From the NCBI GenBank assembly GCA_963721005.1, contig CAVRHR010000006.1, positions 248,001 to 312,000 on the forward strand: a stretch of DNA of 64,000 nt. Direction: 5' to 3'. This DNA is from VAZQ01 sp963721005 (lineage in GTDB: Bacteria; Pseudomonadota; Alphaproteobacteria; Rhizobiales; Xanthobacteraceae). Shown here piece after piece: positions 40,324 through 48,897 of this stretch. The notes below the pieces were generated by a model. The model was given only the letters and a program-made list of their open reading frames with translations. It made no database searches and had not been told where the DNA came from. Within the stretch, counting starts at the first letter, position 1. Every line of letters starts with the position of its first letter. The position numbers were made by a program, and so were the translations under genes.

Positions 40324-40587
40324 TCAGAAATCGGCGCTGCTCAGCTCATAGGAACCTTTGCGGCCGCGCGCATAGACCTTGGCGGCGGTGGCGTAGATCA
40401 GGTCGCGATTGGCATCGAAGGCGCCGAGCAGGCCGTCCTCGTCGAAACGGGCCGCGGGCTGGATTTGCTTCAAGGCATCCTCGGTCACGAAAAACGACGC
40501 TTCCATCGCGCTGTCGTGCCCCCAGAAGCGCACGGCGCGCCTGGTTGCATCGTACGAACGGCTCTGGTTCGGAAAGCTCAGGGTCAT
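40324..40587 (-). CDS. DUF1488 family protein
   Basis: An 87-residue protein: MTLSFPNQSRSYDATRRAVR then FWGHDSAMEASFFVTEDALK and the C-terminal FDANRDLIYATAAKVYARGR plus KGSYELSSADF. FWG.D...E..F.V...AL....F....D....R..I...A...Y.RG.....L...DF is the DUF1488 pattern. The family has no known function. The start codon falls in the first of three 14-base repeats. Confidence 0.85.
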   Translation of the reverse strand: MTLSFPNQSRSYDATRRAVRFWGHDSAMEASFFVTEDALKQIQPAARFDEDGLLGAFDANRDLIYATAAKVYARGRKGSYELSSADF

Positions 40588-40622
40588 GGTCGGAGGGTCA
40601 TGGTCGGAGGGTCATGGTCGGG
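40581..40622. repeat. 14-bp tandem repeat (three copies) across the DUF1488 start
   Basis: GGGTCATGGTCGGA (40581-40594), the same again (40595-40608), then GGGTCATGGTCGGG (40609-40622). Each copy supplies an ATG on the minus strand, but the spacing of 14 puts the three in different frames, so only the first is used for the DUF1488 protein. Confidence 0.9.
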
Positions 40623-40725
40623 GTGCCGTCGTCGGGGGTGTGCGCGAGGCAATCGGCGCGCCGCCGGCGCGCCGCAACGAGATCGCCGTCACGCCCGCGA
40701 GCCGGCCGCGTCGCGGACGCGCAGG

Positions 40726-40872
40726 TCAGGGATTCTTCTTGCCGGCGTAACCCGGCTTGCCGGGGGCGCGCGCGGCGGCGAACGGGGAGGCAGGCGCCTC
40801 GTCCTTTTTCTTGTTCTTGTCTGCCTTCGGTTTCTTCTTCTCTTTGTTGCTTCTCATCTGACCTTTGGCCAC
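40726..40872 (-). CDS. small lysine-rich protein
   Basis: A 48-residue protein from a GTG at 40872 with GGGAGAA 6 bases upstream: MAKGQMRSNKEKKKPKADKN and then a Pro/Ala/Gly-rich tail ending YAGKKNP. MAKGQ.RSNKEKKKPKADK is a very conserved short N-terminus in Bradyrhizobium and relatives, which fixes the start. The strong positive charge suggests nucleic-acid or ribosome binding; the role is unknown. Confidence 0.75.
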   Translation of the reverse strand: MAKGQMRSNKEKKKPKADKNKKKDEAPASPFAAARAPGKPGYAGKKNP

Positions 40873-41042
40873 ATCATTCTCCCATGGCTTGCATGCGATC
40901 ATGGTTTGCATGCGATGATTCAGGACGAAAACGCGACGCACCACAAATCGTTCATCCGCATCCGCTCGCACCAGCCGGATTGCGCTCGGCGGCGGCGTTG
41001 GTCGCCTCGCTCGCGCCGGCCGCGGCCCGGGAAACCCCGGCT

Positions 41043-41300
41043 TCAGCGGGCCGGCGGCGTGGCGCGGCGCGCCAGCGGATAATCGGTGTTCTCGTACAGG
41101 CGGCGGATGCCGTCGGAATCGAATCTCTGCTCCTCCACCTCGAGGTGGGCGCCGATCAGCAGATCCGGCGGCAGCTCCTCGATGGCAAACCGGATGGCTT
41201 CCGCCGCCTTGGCGAAACGTCGGTAGCCCATCGGGCGGTTGCCCTTGCGACTGCGCGTGGGAAACAGCTCTGCCGGGGCAGTGTAGTCGAAGGCATTCAT
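41043..41300 (-). CDS. conserved small hypothetical protein
   Basis: An 85-residue protein: MNAFDYTAPAELFPTRSRKG, then RPMGYRRFAKAAEAIRFAIE, ELPPDLLIGAHLEVEEQRFD and GIRRLYENTDYPLARR. The pattern F.Y.APAELFP.R.RK..RP..Y.RF..AAEAIRFAIE.LP is recurrent in Rhizobiales and may be an RNA- or DNA-binding or adaptor fold, but no role is known. GAGG lies 8 bases before the ATG. Confidence 0.82.
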   Translation of the reverse strand: MNAFDYTAPAELFPTRSRKGNRPMGYRRFAKAAEAIRFAIEELPPDLLIGAHLEVEEQRFDSDGIRRLYENTDYPLARRATPPAR

Positions 41301-41648
41301 GTCGTGATCCTCGGATGGTCCTAAAGAACGTCGGTGCCGCGCCCCTTGCTCGCCACCAAAACGGTGGCATCGGCCCCCATGCCCGTCCAGTCGACCCCTC
41401 GTTTGTCGGTCATTTTAGCGAGCATACACGCAATATGCCCTCAAACCTACACAAATTTGCCCGCCAATCAGGACCCGATGTTGTCGTTAATTTTTGATGA
41501 TGCGCCGGTGTCAGACCCGCGGCGCTTGCTGCCCGCCGAGCCGCAACCGCGCCTGCACGCGTTGGCCGGGCGGGCGAGCGCTCCGCAGGTAAAGCGGGTA
41601 GAATCATGCCTTGGATACCTTCGCGGCCGCTGCCGGGCGGGCCCGGTA
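41301..41648. other. 348-base stretch without a recognised gene
   Basis: Between two minus-strand genes. It contains a small inverted repeat CACCAAAACGGTG (41355-41367) and no protein-like frame. It carries the upstream region of the gene at 41043-41300. Confidence 0.6.
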
Positions 41649-42095
41649 TTATGGGCAGCGCGCCATCCAGCGGGTGTCCCGTCCGGTCATCGAGGTCATC
41701 ACGCCGTCCTCCACCAGCGCGGTACCGTCCGGGAACAGCGACGACCAGATCCGGATCTTGTCGTTCTCCTTCAACAGCACGATGTCGAGGGTGACACGGT
41801 CGTTGCTCATCAGCACCTGCCGCAACGACAGCTTGTCGGGAGCGACCCGCTTGGCGTCGAGGATGTCGTAGATGCTGTCTTCGTAATCAGCCCCCGATTG
41901 ATATTTCAGCTGCAGACCGCCCGCCGACGTCACCAGATAGGTGGCGCGATTATTGGCCGGGCTGGCATCCTGGCTGCACTCGCCGGCCCAGGTTCCCAAC
42001 AGGCCGAAATCCTGCAACGCGGCGGTGGCGGACTGGCAATGGGCGAGGGCGGGAAACGCGAGCAGCAATGCCGCGCTCAACAACGTGGTCCGCAT
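41649..42095 (-). CDS. secreted hypothetical protein
   Basis: A 148-residue product from ATG 42095 (GGAG upstream): signal peptide MRTTLLSAALLLAFPALAHC, then LQDFGLLGTWAGECSQDASP, ANNRATYLVTSAGGLQLKYQ, SLRQVLMSNDRVTLDIVLLK, ENDKIRIWSSLFPDGTALVE and a C-terminal RWMARCP. The GTWAGEC ... pattern of a short beta-barrel-like lipocalin-type protein is common in Rhizobiales. Three Cys in the mature protein or at the cleavage site. Function unknown. Confidence 0.75.
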   Translation of the reverse strand: MRTTLLSAALLLAFPALAHCQSATAALQDFGLLGTWAGECSQDASPANNRATYLVTSAGGLQLKYQSGADYEDSIYDILDAKRVAPDKLSLRQVLMSNDRVTLDIVLLKENDKIRIWSSLFPDGTALVEDGVMTSMTGRDTRWMARCP

Positions 42096-42175
42096 GTTTT
42101 TTTCTCCAAGCTGATCGGCAGCATAGCCGATGACGGCTGCAGCGGCCAGTGAGCGCGGGCGGCAGGCGGCCGCGA

Positions 42176-43174
42176 TCATTTGGGGCGCAGATCGTAGGTC
42201 GTCAGCTGCGCGTCGACCTCGCCGCGCAATCTGGTGAACAGGGCGCGAATGTCCTGGTTGAGCCCGTCGAGCTTGGAGAGCTGCTCCAGCAGGCCGGTTA
42301 CGCGCTCATCGAACCCCTGCTTGCTCTCGGCGAATTTGGCCGCGCGCTCCGCCAGGGTGGCGTCGCCGTCATGGTCGAGGCGCTCGATGGTGGAGGTGAG
42401 CTGGTCGCGAACCGTGTGCAGGGCGTCGACCACGCTCTTGACGCCGCTCCCCGGATGCTCGAGCGGCGCCAGCCGGGTCTTGAGCGCGTCGAGCTCGCCC
42501 TGCAGCCGCACGAAACCCGCCAGCATCCCTTCGATCTCGCCGCAGCGGGTTTTCATCCGTTCGGTCGATTGCATGAGCGTGGCCAGGCGGTCGTTGAGGT
42601 CGTCCGCCCGAAGGCCGGTCAGGCCCTTCTCCAGGACGTCCTGGGAGTTCTGCAGCTCGACGAACAGCGGCTCGATCAGGCGCCGTTTCTCGATCGTATC
42701 GCCGAGCCGCTCGCGCAGCACCTGCTGCTGCTGGCGGCCCATGTCGATGCGGGCCAGCAATCCTTCCTTCTCGTTGCGGCTCTGCTGCAGATGCGTGGTG
42801 CGCTCGGCCTCGATCAGGCGCCGCTGCAGCGCGCTCATCGCGTCCTCGGGATCGCTGCGCTCGAGATAGTCGGTGGCCCGGTCGATATCCTTCTGGGCGT
42901 CGTCGAGCTCGTCCTGGGCCTTGCGGACGCCGCGGAAGCGGGTCTCCCAGATGTCGTTGGCCTTGCGCTGCTGATCGAGCCGGCCGCTCTCCCACAGGGC
43001 GGCTGCGATGAGCCCGAACGGCGCCACGATGATCACCGCCCAGGCGAGCTTCTGCAGGAGCGGCTGCGACTGAACGAGCTCCATCAGGGCGTTCGGCGCA
43101 TATCCCGAGGCATACACCGCGAACCCGGCGGCCAGCGCGAGGAGAGCGCTGCAAGCAAGAACCAGTATGCGCAT
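42176..43174 (-). CDS. membrane-anchored coiled-coil protein
   Basis: A 332-residue product with two N-terminal membrane segments (residues 3-23 and 44-62) and then about 260 residues of heptad-rich, charged sequence (RKAQDELDDAQKDIDRATDYLE, LQRRLIEAERTTHLQQSRNE, ...). No enzymatic motif. It may span or tether a periplasmic or cytoplasmic structure. Similar proteins occur in Bradyrhizobium relatives. It is on the same strand as, and 80 bases upstream of, the secreted protein that ends at 41649. Confidence 0.75.
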   Translation of the reverse strand: MRILVLACSALLALAAGFAVYASGYAPNALMELVQSQPLLQKLAWAVIIVAPFGLIAAALWESGRLDQQRKANDIWETRFRGVRKAQDELDDAQKDIDRATDYLERSDPEDAMSALQRRLIEAERTTHLQQSRNEKEGLLARIDMGRQQQQVLRERLGDTIEKRRLIEPLFVELQNSQDVLEKGLTGLRADDLNDRLATLMQSTERMKTRCGEIEGMLAGFVRLQGELDALKTRLAPLEHPGSGVKSVVDALHTVRDQLTSTIERLDHDGDATLAERAAKFAESKQGFDERVTGLLEQLSKLDGLNQDIRALFTRLRGEVDAQLTTYDLRPK

Positions 43175-43530
43175 CGTTCGACGATCTCCCGCTCCCGCGA
43201 CCGCAAATCGGTTTCGCCGCCGGCAAGTTGCTCGCGCTTCCTAGCAAAAACCATGCAGACGCGCATCAAATTAGAACGTGCGCCGGTGCAACTCCACCGT
43301 GCGGCGGCGTTCAGGCCGTCGGCGATGGTCGTGTGCGGGCGGCGGTTCGATCCTGTCCAAACCGTCCGCGCGGGCCTATAGTTTGAATCGATGGCAGGGC
43401 GTTCGGGCGCCGGGAAGCGATCCTGTGCCGCCGCAAGCCGGCCGCGTCCGGACCAGCAAGCCGTCGGCCGGTAACGAATGATCCCGTATAGGGTATGATC
43501 TCACCTGCGTCATAGACCGGAGCCAACCTG
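43175..43530. other. 356-base divergent promoter region without a gene
   Basis: Holds the upstream regions of the coiled-coil protein (minus strand) and the M20 amidohydrolase (plus strand). The short symmetric motif ATCCCGTATAGGGTAT lies at 43482-43497, about 35 bases before the amidohydrolase start, and could be an operator; no recognised site otherwise. Confidence 0.45.
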
Positions 43531-44703
43531 ATGCCGATCGTCAACCGTATCGCCGACTTGCACGGCGATATCACCGCTTGGCGGCGCGACTTTCACGCCC
43601 ATCCCGAGCTGCTTTACGACGTCCATCGCACGGCAGCTTCGGTGGCCGAGAAGCTCAAGAGCTTCGGCTGCGACGAGGTGGTGTCCGGAATTGGACGCAC
43701 CGGGGTGGTGGGCGTCATTCACGGCAGCAAAGGCGCGGACACGTCCCGCAAGGTGGTCGGGCTGCGTGCCGACATGGATGCGCTGCCGATCCAGGAAGCG
43801 AACGAGGTGTCCTACAAGTCGACCGTGCCGGGGAAGATGCACGCCTGCGGCCATGACGGGCATACCGCAATGCTCTTGGGCGCGGCGCGCTATCTGGCCG
43901 AGACCCGCAATTTCGCCGGCACTGCGGTGGTCATTTTCCAGCCGGCCGAGGAGGGCGGCGCCGGCGGCAAGGCCATGGTGCAGGACGGCCTGATGGAGCG
44001 CTTCCGCATCGAGGAAGTCTACGGGATGCACAATTACCCGGGGCTGCCGGTCGGACAGTTCGCGATCCGCCCGGGGGCCCTGATGGCGTCCGCCGACCGC
44101 CTGACCATCCAGATCGAAGGCCACGGCGGGCACGCGGCGCGGCCGCATCTCACCATCGATTCCGTCCTGGTCGGCGCCCAGATCATCAACCAGATTCAGT
44201 CGATCGTGGCGCGCAACGTCGACCCGCTGCAATCTGCGGTCATATCGATCTGCATGTTCCAGGCCGGCTCAACCGACAACGTGATCCCGCAGACCGCGTT
44301 CCTGCGCGGCACCGCGCGCAGTCTCAACCCGCAGGTGCGCGATCTCCTGGAGGAGCGACTGCGCGAGGTGGTGGAGGGGACCGCGCGGCTCTACGGCGCC
44401 AAGGTCACCTTCACCTACAAGCGCGACTACCCGGTGACCCGCAATCACGAGCGGCAGACCGCGTTCGCCTCCGGGGTCGCGGCCGATGTGGTCGGACGCG
44501 AGCGGGTGGATGAGAGCACGCCGCCGGTGATGGGGGCGGAGGATTTTTCCTTCATGCTGGAGGCGCGGCCCGGCGCCTTCATCTTCGTCGGCAACGGCGA
44601 CAGCGCCGGCTTGCACCACCCGGCCTACGACTTCAACGACGAGGTGATCCCGGTCGGGACCTCGTATTGGGTGAAGCTGGTGGAGACGGCACTGCGGGCC
44701 TAA
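43531..44703 (+). CDS. M20-family amidohydrolase (aminoacylase/hippurate hydrolase type)
   Basis: A 390-residue metallo-hydrolase: WRRDFHAHPELLYDVHRTA at the N-terminus, LRADMDALPIQEANEVSY, HACGHDGHTAMLLGAARYLA (metal-binding H-x-C-x2-H), FQPAEEGGAGGKAMVQDGL (catalytic EE) and the C-terminal MGAEDFSFML. These match the hippurate hydrolase/N-acyl-amino-acid deacylase group (M20D), which release carboxylates from N-acyl amino acids. Length is normal. It converges on the ndvB gene (37 bases between stops). Substrate not known. Confidence 0.94.
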   Translation: MPIVNRIADLHGDITAWRRDFHAHPELLYDVHRTAASVAEKLKSFGCDEVVSGIGRTGVVGVIHGSKGADTSRKVVGLRADMDALPIQEANEVSYKSTVPGKMHACGHDGHTAMLLGAARYLAETRNFAGTAVVIFQPAEEGGAGGKAMVQDGLMERFRIEEVYGMHNYPGLPVGQFAIRPGALMASADRLTIQIEGHGGHAARPHLTIDSVLVGAQIINQIQSIVARNVDPLQSAVISICMFQAGSTDNVIPQTAFLRGTARSLNPQVRDLLEERLREVVEGTARLYGAKVTFTYKRDYPVTRNHERQTAFASGVAADVVGRERVDESTPPVMGAEDFSFMLEARPGAFIFVGNGDSAGLHHPAYDFNDEVIPVGTSYWVKLVETALRA

Positions 44704-44740
44704 GGGCCTGTGCGCGCCGGGCGGCAAGACCGCGCGCTCG

Positions 44741-47707
44741 TTACTGCACCTCGACCCGGTTGTCGGCCGGCAGCACCGGCAGCTGCGCGGGCGCCTCGGC
44801 GACCGGAGCGGGACCCTGGAGGTTCTCGGCGACCTTGGCCTCGACGCTGCGCCAATAGGCGAACTCGTTGAAGCGCGAGCCTTCGATCAGGGCGAGCGCG
44901 ATGGCGGCCAGGAACGGCAGGCTCTGGACCACCAGTACCGCGGCAAACAGGTTGATCTCGTGAATCTGCTTGTAATTGGTCATCACCACCAGGGCGGCGC
45001 CGATCAGCAGCAAGGCCGCCAAAACGCCTTCCCAGAAAGCGGGGAAATCGGGGCCCTTGCGCGTGGTGCCGCCTTTGGCGGTGCGCATGAACGGCGCGGT
45101 CTCGGTCAGGATGCCGGCGCCGACCGCGCGCGCCACCGTCAGCTGAACCGACATCGCGGCCAGCACCGCGCCGACCATCTGCCTGGCCGGTATCGCCACC
45201 CTCAGGCGGTAGAGCGAGACGAAGTGGACCGAGGTGACCACGAAGGCGGCCAGGATCGGCAGCGTGAGAATCTTGTCCGGGATCGCGATTCCGCCGAAGG
45301 CGACCACCGGAACCCAGACCAGATTGAGGATCGCGACCGCCACCCCGATGGTCTCGGCTCCGAGCCAATTGAGCCAGCCGAGCCCGAACTCGCGCTTCTG
45401 CTCGGGCGCGAGCCGCCGCGCGCGCGGCAAGAGCTGGCGCCAGTGCTTCTTGAAAATCTGGAATCCGCCATAGGCCCAGCGGTAGCGCTGCTTCTTGTAG
45501 GCCTCGAAGGTGTCGGGCAGGAGGCCGTGGCCGTAGCGGCGGTTGGTGTAGTGAATCTGCCAGCCGTGCTCCAGCATGGTCAGGCCGAGATCGGTGTCCT
45601 CGCAGATGGTGTCGCTCGACCAGTTGCCGGCGGCCTCGATGGCGGCGCGGCGCATCAGGCACATGGTGCCGTGCGCGATGATGGCATTGGCCTCATTGCG
45701 CATGACCATGCCGATATCGAAGAAACCGGCATATTCGGTGTTCATGGCATGATGCATGAGGGTGCGATCGCCGTCCCGATGGTCCTGCGGCGCCTGCACG
45801 ATGCCGACCTGCGGATCCGCGAAGGCCGGGACCAGGTCCTTGAGCCAGTCGGGATGCACCACATAGTCGGCGTCGATGATGCCGATGATGGCGGCATCGG
45901 GGGCGGTGTGGGCGAGCGCCAGGCGTAACGCGCCGGCTTTGAACCCGGCCAGGTTGTCGGCGTTGACGAACTTGAAGCGCTCGCCGAGCGTGCGGCAATG
46001 CTCCTCGATCGGCAGCCAATAGGCCGGATCGGGGGTGTTGTTGATGACCACCACGCATTCGAGGTCCGGATATTGCAGGCGGGCGACGGCATCGAGCGTC
46101 GCCTTGAGCATGTCCGGCGGCTCCCGGTAGGCCGGGATATGGATCGACACCTTGGGGGCGAATCCCGCCGGTGCCGGCATCGGCCCCCGGATCAGCCGCC
46201 GCGGGCTGCGCCCGAAAGCGACGGCCGCGATCTCCTCGACCCGGGCGAGCGCAATGAACACCAGCGGAATCAGGAGGATAACGCCGAGTCCGAAAGCAAA
46301 GACGGCGCCGGGCACGAAGTAATGCCCGTTCCAGAAGGCGAACACGACCGCGAACCAGGCGCCGACCCCGTTGGCGGCGATCGCCAGGGTGGTGGCCTCG
46401 CCATTGGTGGCGTGGGTCTTCGCCAGGATCGGCAGCGACAGCAGGAGGCCGAGCAGGACAGCGAGACCCGCGACCCTGCCATAGTCCGGATCGCTGATCG
46501 GCCCGGTCCAGGCGAACTTGGCCTGCCGGGCAGCGTCGAACACGCCCCAATAGGCGCCGACGCTGCCCTCGTTGGTCTTCCAGGGCTGGTCGAAGGCTTC
46601 GATGAGATTGTAGTCGATCCCATAGGCCTCGGCGCGCGCGGTGAAATCGCGCAGCACGGTGGCCTGCTCGATGCGGCCGGGATCGGATTTCTGGTAATTA
46701 TACCCGGCGCTCGGCCAGCCGAATTCGGCGACCACAATGCGCTTGCCCGGGTAATCGCGGCGCAGCTCGTCGTAGTGGGAGACGCCCCATTCGACCGCCT
46801 GGCTCGCCGGCGCCCCCTCCCAGTAGGGCAGGATATGGGCGGCGATGAAGTCGACCGCGGAGGCGAGCTCGGGGTGGTCCCGCCAGTCCGACCAGATCTG
46901 GCCGGTGGTGACCGGAACCGGGCTATGGCGCTTGACCCATTGGAGAATGGTGATCTGGGCCGCGACGCTGCGCTCCACCTTCAGCTCGTCCAGGAAGTCG
47001 TCGAGCGACCGCTTGTCGCCTTTGAATTGCTCGGGCGAGCGCAACCGCTTCTCGGTTTCCGCCTGCAGCCGCTTGTCGGCTTCCGCCCGCAGCGCCGCGT
47101 CGATCCTGTCCTTCTTCAAGCCGTCGATGAGCTTGAGCAGCGAGGTGCCGTCACCCTTGGGGAGCGACTTTTTCAGCTTCTCGGCTTCCGCGCGCAACGC
47201 CGGCTCGTCAAAGGCGAGCCCGCTGAGCTTGATGGTGTCGACCCGGTCCTTGCTCTCGACCCTGATCTCGGCCACCTCGGCGAGCGACCTGGTCTTGATG
47301 GTCTCGTTTCCGACCACCAGGGCGCTGACATTGGTATAGCGGCGGGCGAGATCGATCGCGGCCTGGATTTCCTGGCCGTCGCGCTCCACCCGGTCGTCGA
47401 GCCAGATGCCGACCGCCACCTTCAGCCCGACCTCGGACGCGATGGCGGGCACTTGCTCGAGCCCGCCGGTGGCCGAATAGGTCCGGATGGCGCGGGCATA
47501 GGGCGTTATGAGCTTAAGGTCGGTGCGAATTTGCGCCGCGGTCGGCCGGTCGCCCAGGTCGGGATGCTGGGAACGGGCGTAGGGCGAATAGGAGATGCTG
47601 GCCAGCGGACCGTCGAAATCGGGAACCGGCTGTTGGCGCTGGAGCAGGGCCCAAAGTCCAGCGTGCACGCACACGACGAGCGCGACTACGGCGGCGACGG
47701 AGCGCAT
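44741..47707 (-). CDS. ndvB: membrane beta-(1,3)-glucan synthase: GH17-like domain fused to GT2 glycosyltransferase
   Basis: A 988-residue protein: N-terminal membrane segment, a GH17-type barrel (about residues 35-410) with acid E135 in VVGNE and nucleophile E328 in VVAEFGWPSAG, two membrane segments, then a GT2 domain (NADNLAGFKAG, IIDADY for DxD, CEDTDLG, KKQRYRWAYGG for QxxRW) and C-terminal membrane helices. This matches Bradyrhizobium NdvB, which makes cyclic beta-(1,3)/(1,6) glucans for osmotic adaptation and nodulation. Between the two GH17 glutamates is a charged insert (about residues 148-250, ALRAEADKRLQAETEKRLRS and neighbours) absent from the ndvC paralogue at 48898. Confidence 0.9.
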   Translation of the reverse strand: MRSVAAVVALVVCVHAGLWALLQRQQPVPDFDGPLASISYSPYARSQHPDLGDRPTAAQIRTDLKLITPYARAIRTYSATGGLEQVPAIASEVGLKVAVGIWLDDRVERDGQEIQAAIDLARRYTNVSALVVGNETIKTRSLAEVAEIRVESKDRVDTIKLSGLAFDEPALRAEAEKLKKSLPKGDGTSLLKLIDGLKKDRIDAALRAEADKRLQAETEKRLRSPEQFKGDKRSLDDFLDELKVERSVAAQITILQWVKRHSPVPVTTGQIWSDWRDHPELASAVDFIAAHILPYWEGAPASQAVEWGVSHYDELRRDYPGKRIVVAEFGWPSAGYNYQKSDPGRIEQATVLRDFTARAEAYGIDYNLIEAFDQPWKTNEGSVGAYWGVFDAARQAKFAWTGPISDPDYGRVAGLAVLLGLLLSLPILAKTHATNGEATTLAIAANGVGAWFAVVFAFWNGHYFVPGAVFAFGLGVILLIPLVFIALARVEEIAAVAFGRSPRRLIRGPMPAPAGFAPKVSIHIPAYREPPDMLKATLDAVARLQYPDLECVVVINNTPDPAYWLPIEEHCRTLGERFKFVNADNLAGFKAGALRLALAHTAPDAAIIGIIDADYVVHPDWLKDLVPAFADPQVGIVQAPQDHRDGDRTLMHHAMNTEYAGFFDIGMVMRNEANAIIAHGTMCLMRRAAIEAAGNWSSDTICEDTDLGLTMLEHGWQIHYTNRRYGHGLLPDTFEAYKKQRYRWAYGGFQIFKKHWRQLLPRARRLAPEQKREFGLGWLNWLGAETIGVAVAILNLVWVPVVAFGGIAIPDKILTLPILAAFVVTSVHFVSLYRLRVAIPARQMVGAVLAAMSVQLTVARAVGAGILTETAPFMRTAKGGTTRKGPDFPAFWEGVLAALLLIGAALVVMTNYKQIHEINLFAAVLVVQSLPFLAAIALALIEGSRFNEFAYWRSVEAKVAENLQGPAPVAEAPAQLPVLPADNRVEVQ

Positions 47708-48023
47708 GAGAGGGTAACCACGCGGGGCAGGATACAGAGGCCCGAACCCGTCCCCAAGGTTCGACCAGGATCATCGTTTGTTTGAACGATACCCTGATCA
47801 GAGGCGTTGAACAAGTTAGTCGGACGTCATGGCGAATTCAAGACTACCAACAACTCAACCAGAAAATAGTTCCGCGCTTGGTGGGCGAAAAATGCATTGA
47901 ACGGATGAACATTCGTACAGGCTGCGGCCCTGCCGGATGAATTGCGTGACCGGTCGGCGCGTCCGCTCTGGGCGCGGTCAAACGACGGTAAGCCGATGGC
48001 AGGCGCGGCGATGGTCCCTGGTA
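47708..48023. other. 316-base gap between ndvB and the small ndv protein
   Basis: Upstream region of ndvB and downstream region of the gene at 48024. No protein-like frame, tRNA or repeat seen. It is the most AT-rich part of the ndv region (ATTCAAGACTACCAACAACT near 47833). Confidence 0.55.
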
Positions 48024-48506
48024 TTATTGAGCTTGCGAGGGCGGCGTCGCCGAAGCCGCCGCCGGCGGCGCGATCACCGGATCGGTATTGGGGTTGATCC
48101 AGCAGGTATGGATGCGCGCACCGAGCGAGTCCGGCGCCTTGGGATCGATGTTTCCCTGCCGCACGACGCAGCGGAAGGCGGTCTGGATGTGGCCGGCCGG
48201 GCAGCCGAACCGGTCGTAGAGGTCGAGGTGCCGGAAGGCGGTATCCAGATCGTCGCGCCACAGCAGGCTGACCACCCGCCGTCCCAGCCACATGCATTCC
48301 GGATTGGCGGCCGGGCCGCCCAGGAGTTTCTCGGCCTCGGCGTATTCGTCGATCTTCTTGGCGCCATCCTTGCCATTGTCGCCGGCGGCAGGGCGCTGGT
48401 CCGTGGCCTTCGGGTCAGGACCCTGGGCGAGGGTCGGGTGGACGGCGATGGTCAAGAAAGTCACGCCAAGCACGGCGGCGGCAACACGCATACTGTCGAG
48501 GCGCAT
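48024..48506 (-). CDS. small exported beta-glucan biosynthesis protein (NdvD-like)
   Basis: A 160-residue protein starting MRLDSMRVAAAVLGVTFLTI, a signal peptide cleaved near LAQGP. The mature part has ECMWLGRRVVSLLWRDDLDTAFRHLDLYDRFGCPAGHIQTAFRCVVRQGNIDPKAPDSLGARIHTCWINP with four Cys. Proteins with this layout are annotated in Bradyrhizobium as beta-1-3, beta-1-6-glucan biosynthesis protein next to ndvB and ndvC, which fits the location here. The molecular role is not known. The start is chosen for the signal peptide; the frame is open 91 codons further upstream. Confidence 0.78.
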   Translation of the reverse strand: MRLDSMRVAAAVLGVTFLTIAVHPTLAQGPDPKATDQRPAAGDNGKDGAKKIDEYAEAEKLLGGPAANPECMWLGRRVVSLLWRDDLDTAFRHLDLYDRFGCPAGHIQTAFRCVVRQGNIDPKAPDSLGARIHTCWINPNTDPVIAPPAAASATPPSQAQ

Positions 48507-48897
48507 GGTGTCTCTGAATTTGTTGGGCCGTCGGCGGCCTGTTTCCCCCACATGCACACCGGTTCGGTCAAACCGCGGCCGGAACCGCAGCGGTCGCCAA
48601 ATCGGTCGCCACAAGCGCAATGGCGGGCTCCTTTTGGGATGGCGTCCTGCGCGCTGCAGCTTGATTAAAGCAGCACATCGGCACGTCGCCAATATGGCGG
48701 CGCAAAAATTCCTCGCGATGGAGCGAGGCGTAAAGCCGCGACGCCCGCTGGAGGTAACGCGTCCTATGCTGCAGCGCACAATGGCGGTCTGGCCAGAAAA
48801 ACCGGGTTGCGGCGTCGGGCCGCGACCTTGAGCGACAGCTCCCTTGGCACGCTCTCGCCCGCACGGTAAGCGGAGCCTCGGGGGACAGGGATTGCGG
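48507..48897. other. 391-base divergent promoter region of the ndv cluster
   Basis: Separates the minus-strand NdvD-like gene from ndvC. Frames across it are shadows. I could not identify promoter boxes with confidence. A strong GGGGACAGGG lies just before the ndvC start. Confidence 0.5.

Noticed and set aside
45998..47785. A 595-codon plus-strand frame over ndvB
   Set aside because: Shadow of ndvB; no family motif and skewed composition.
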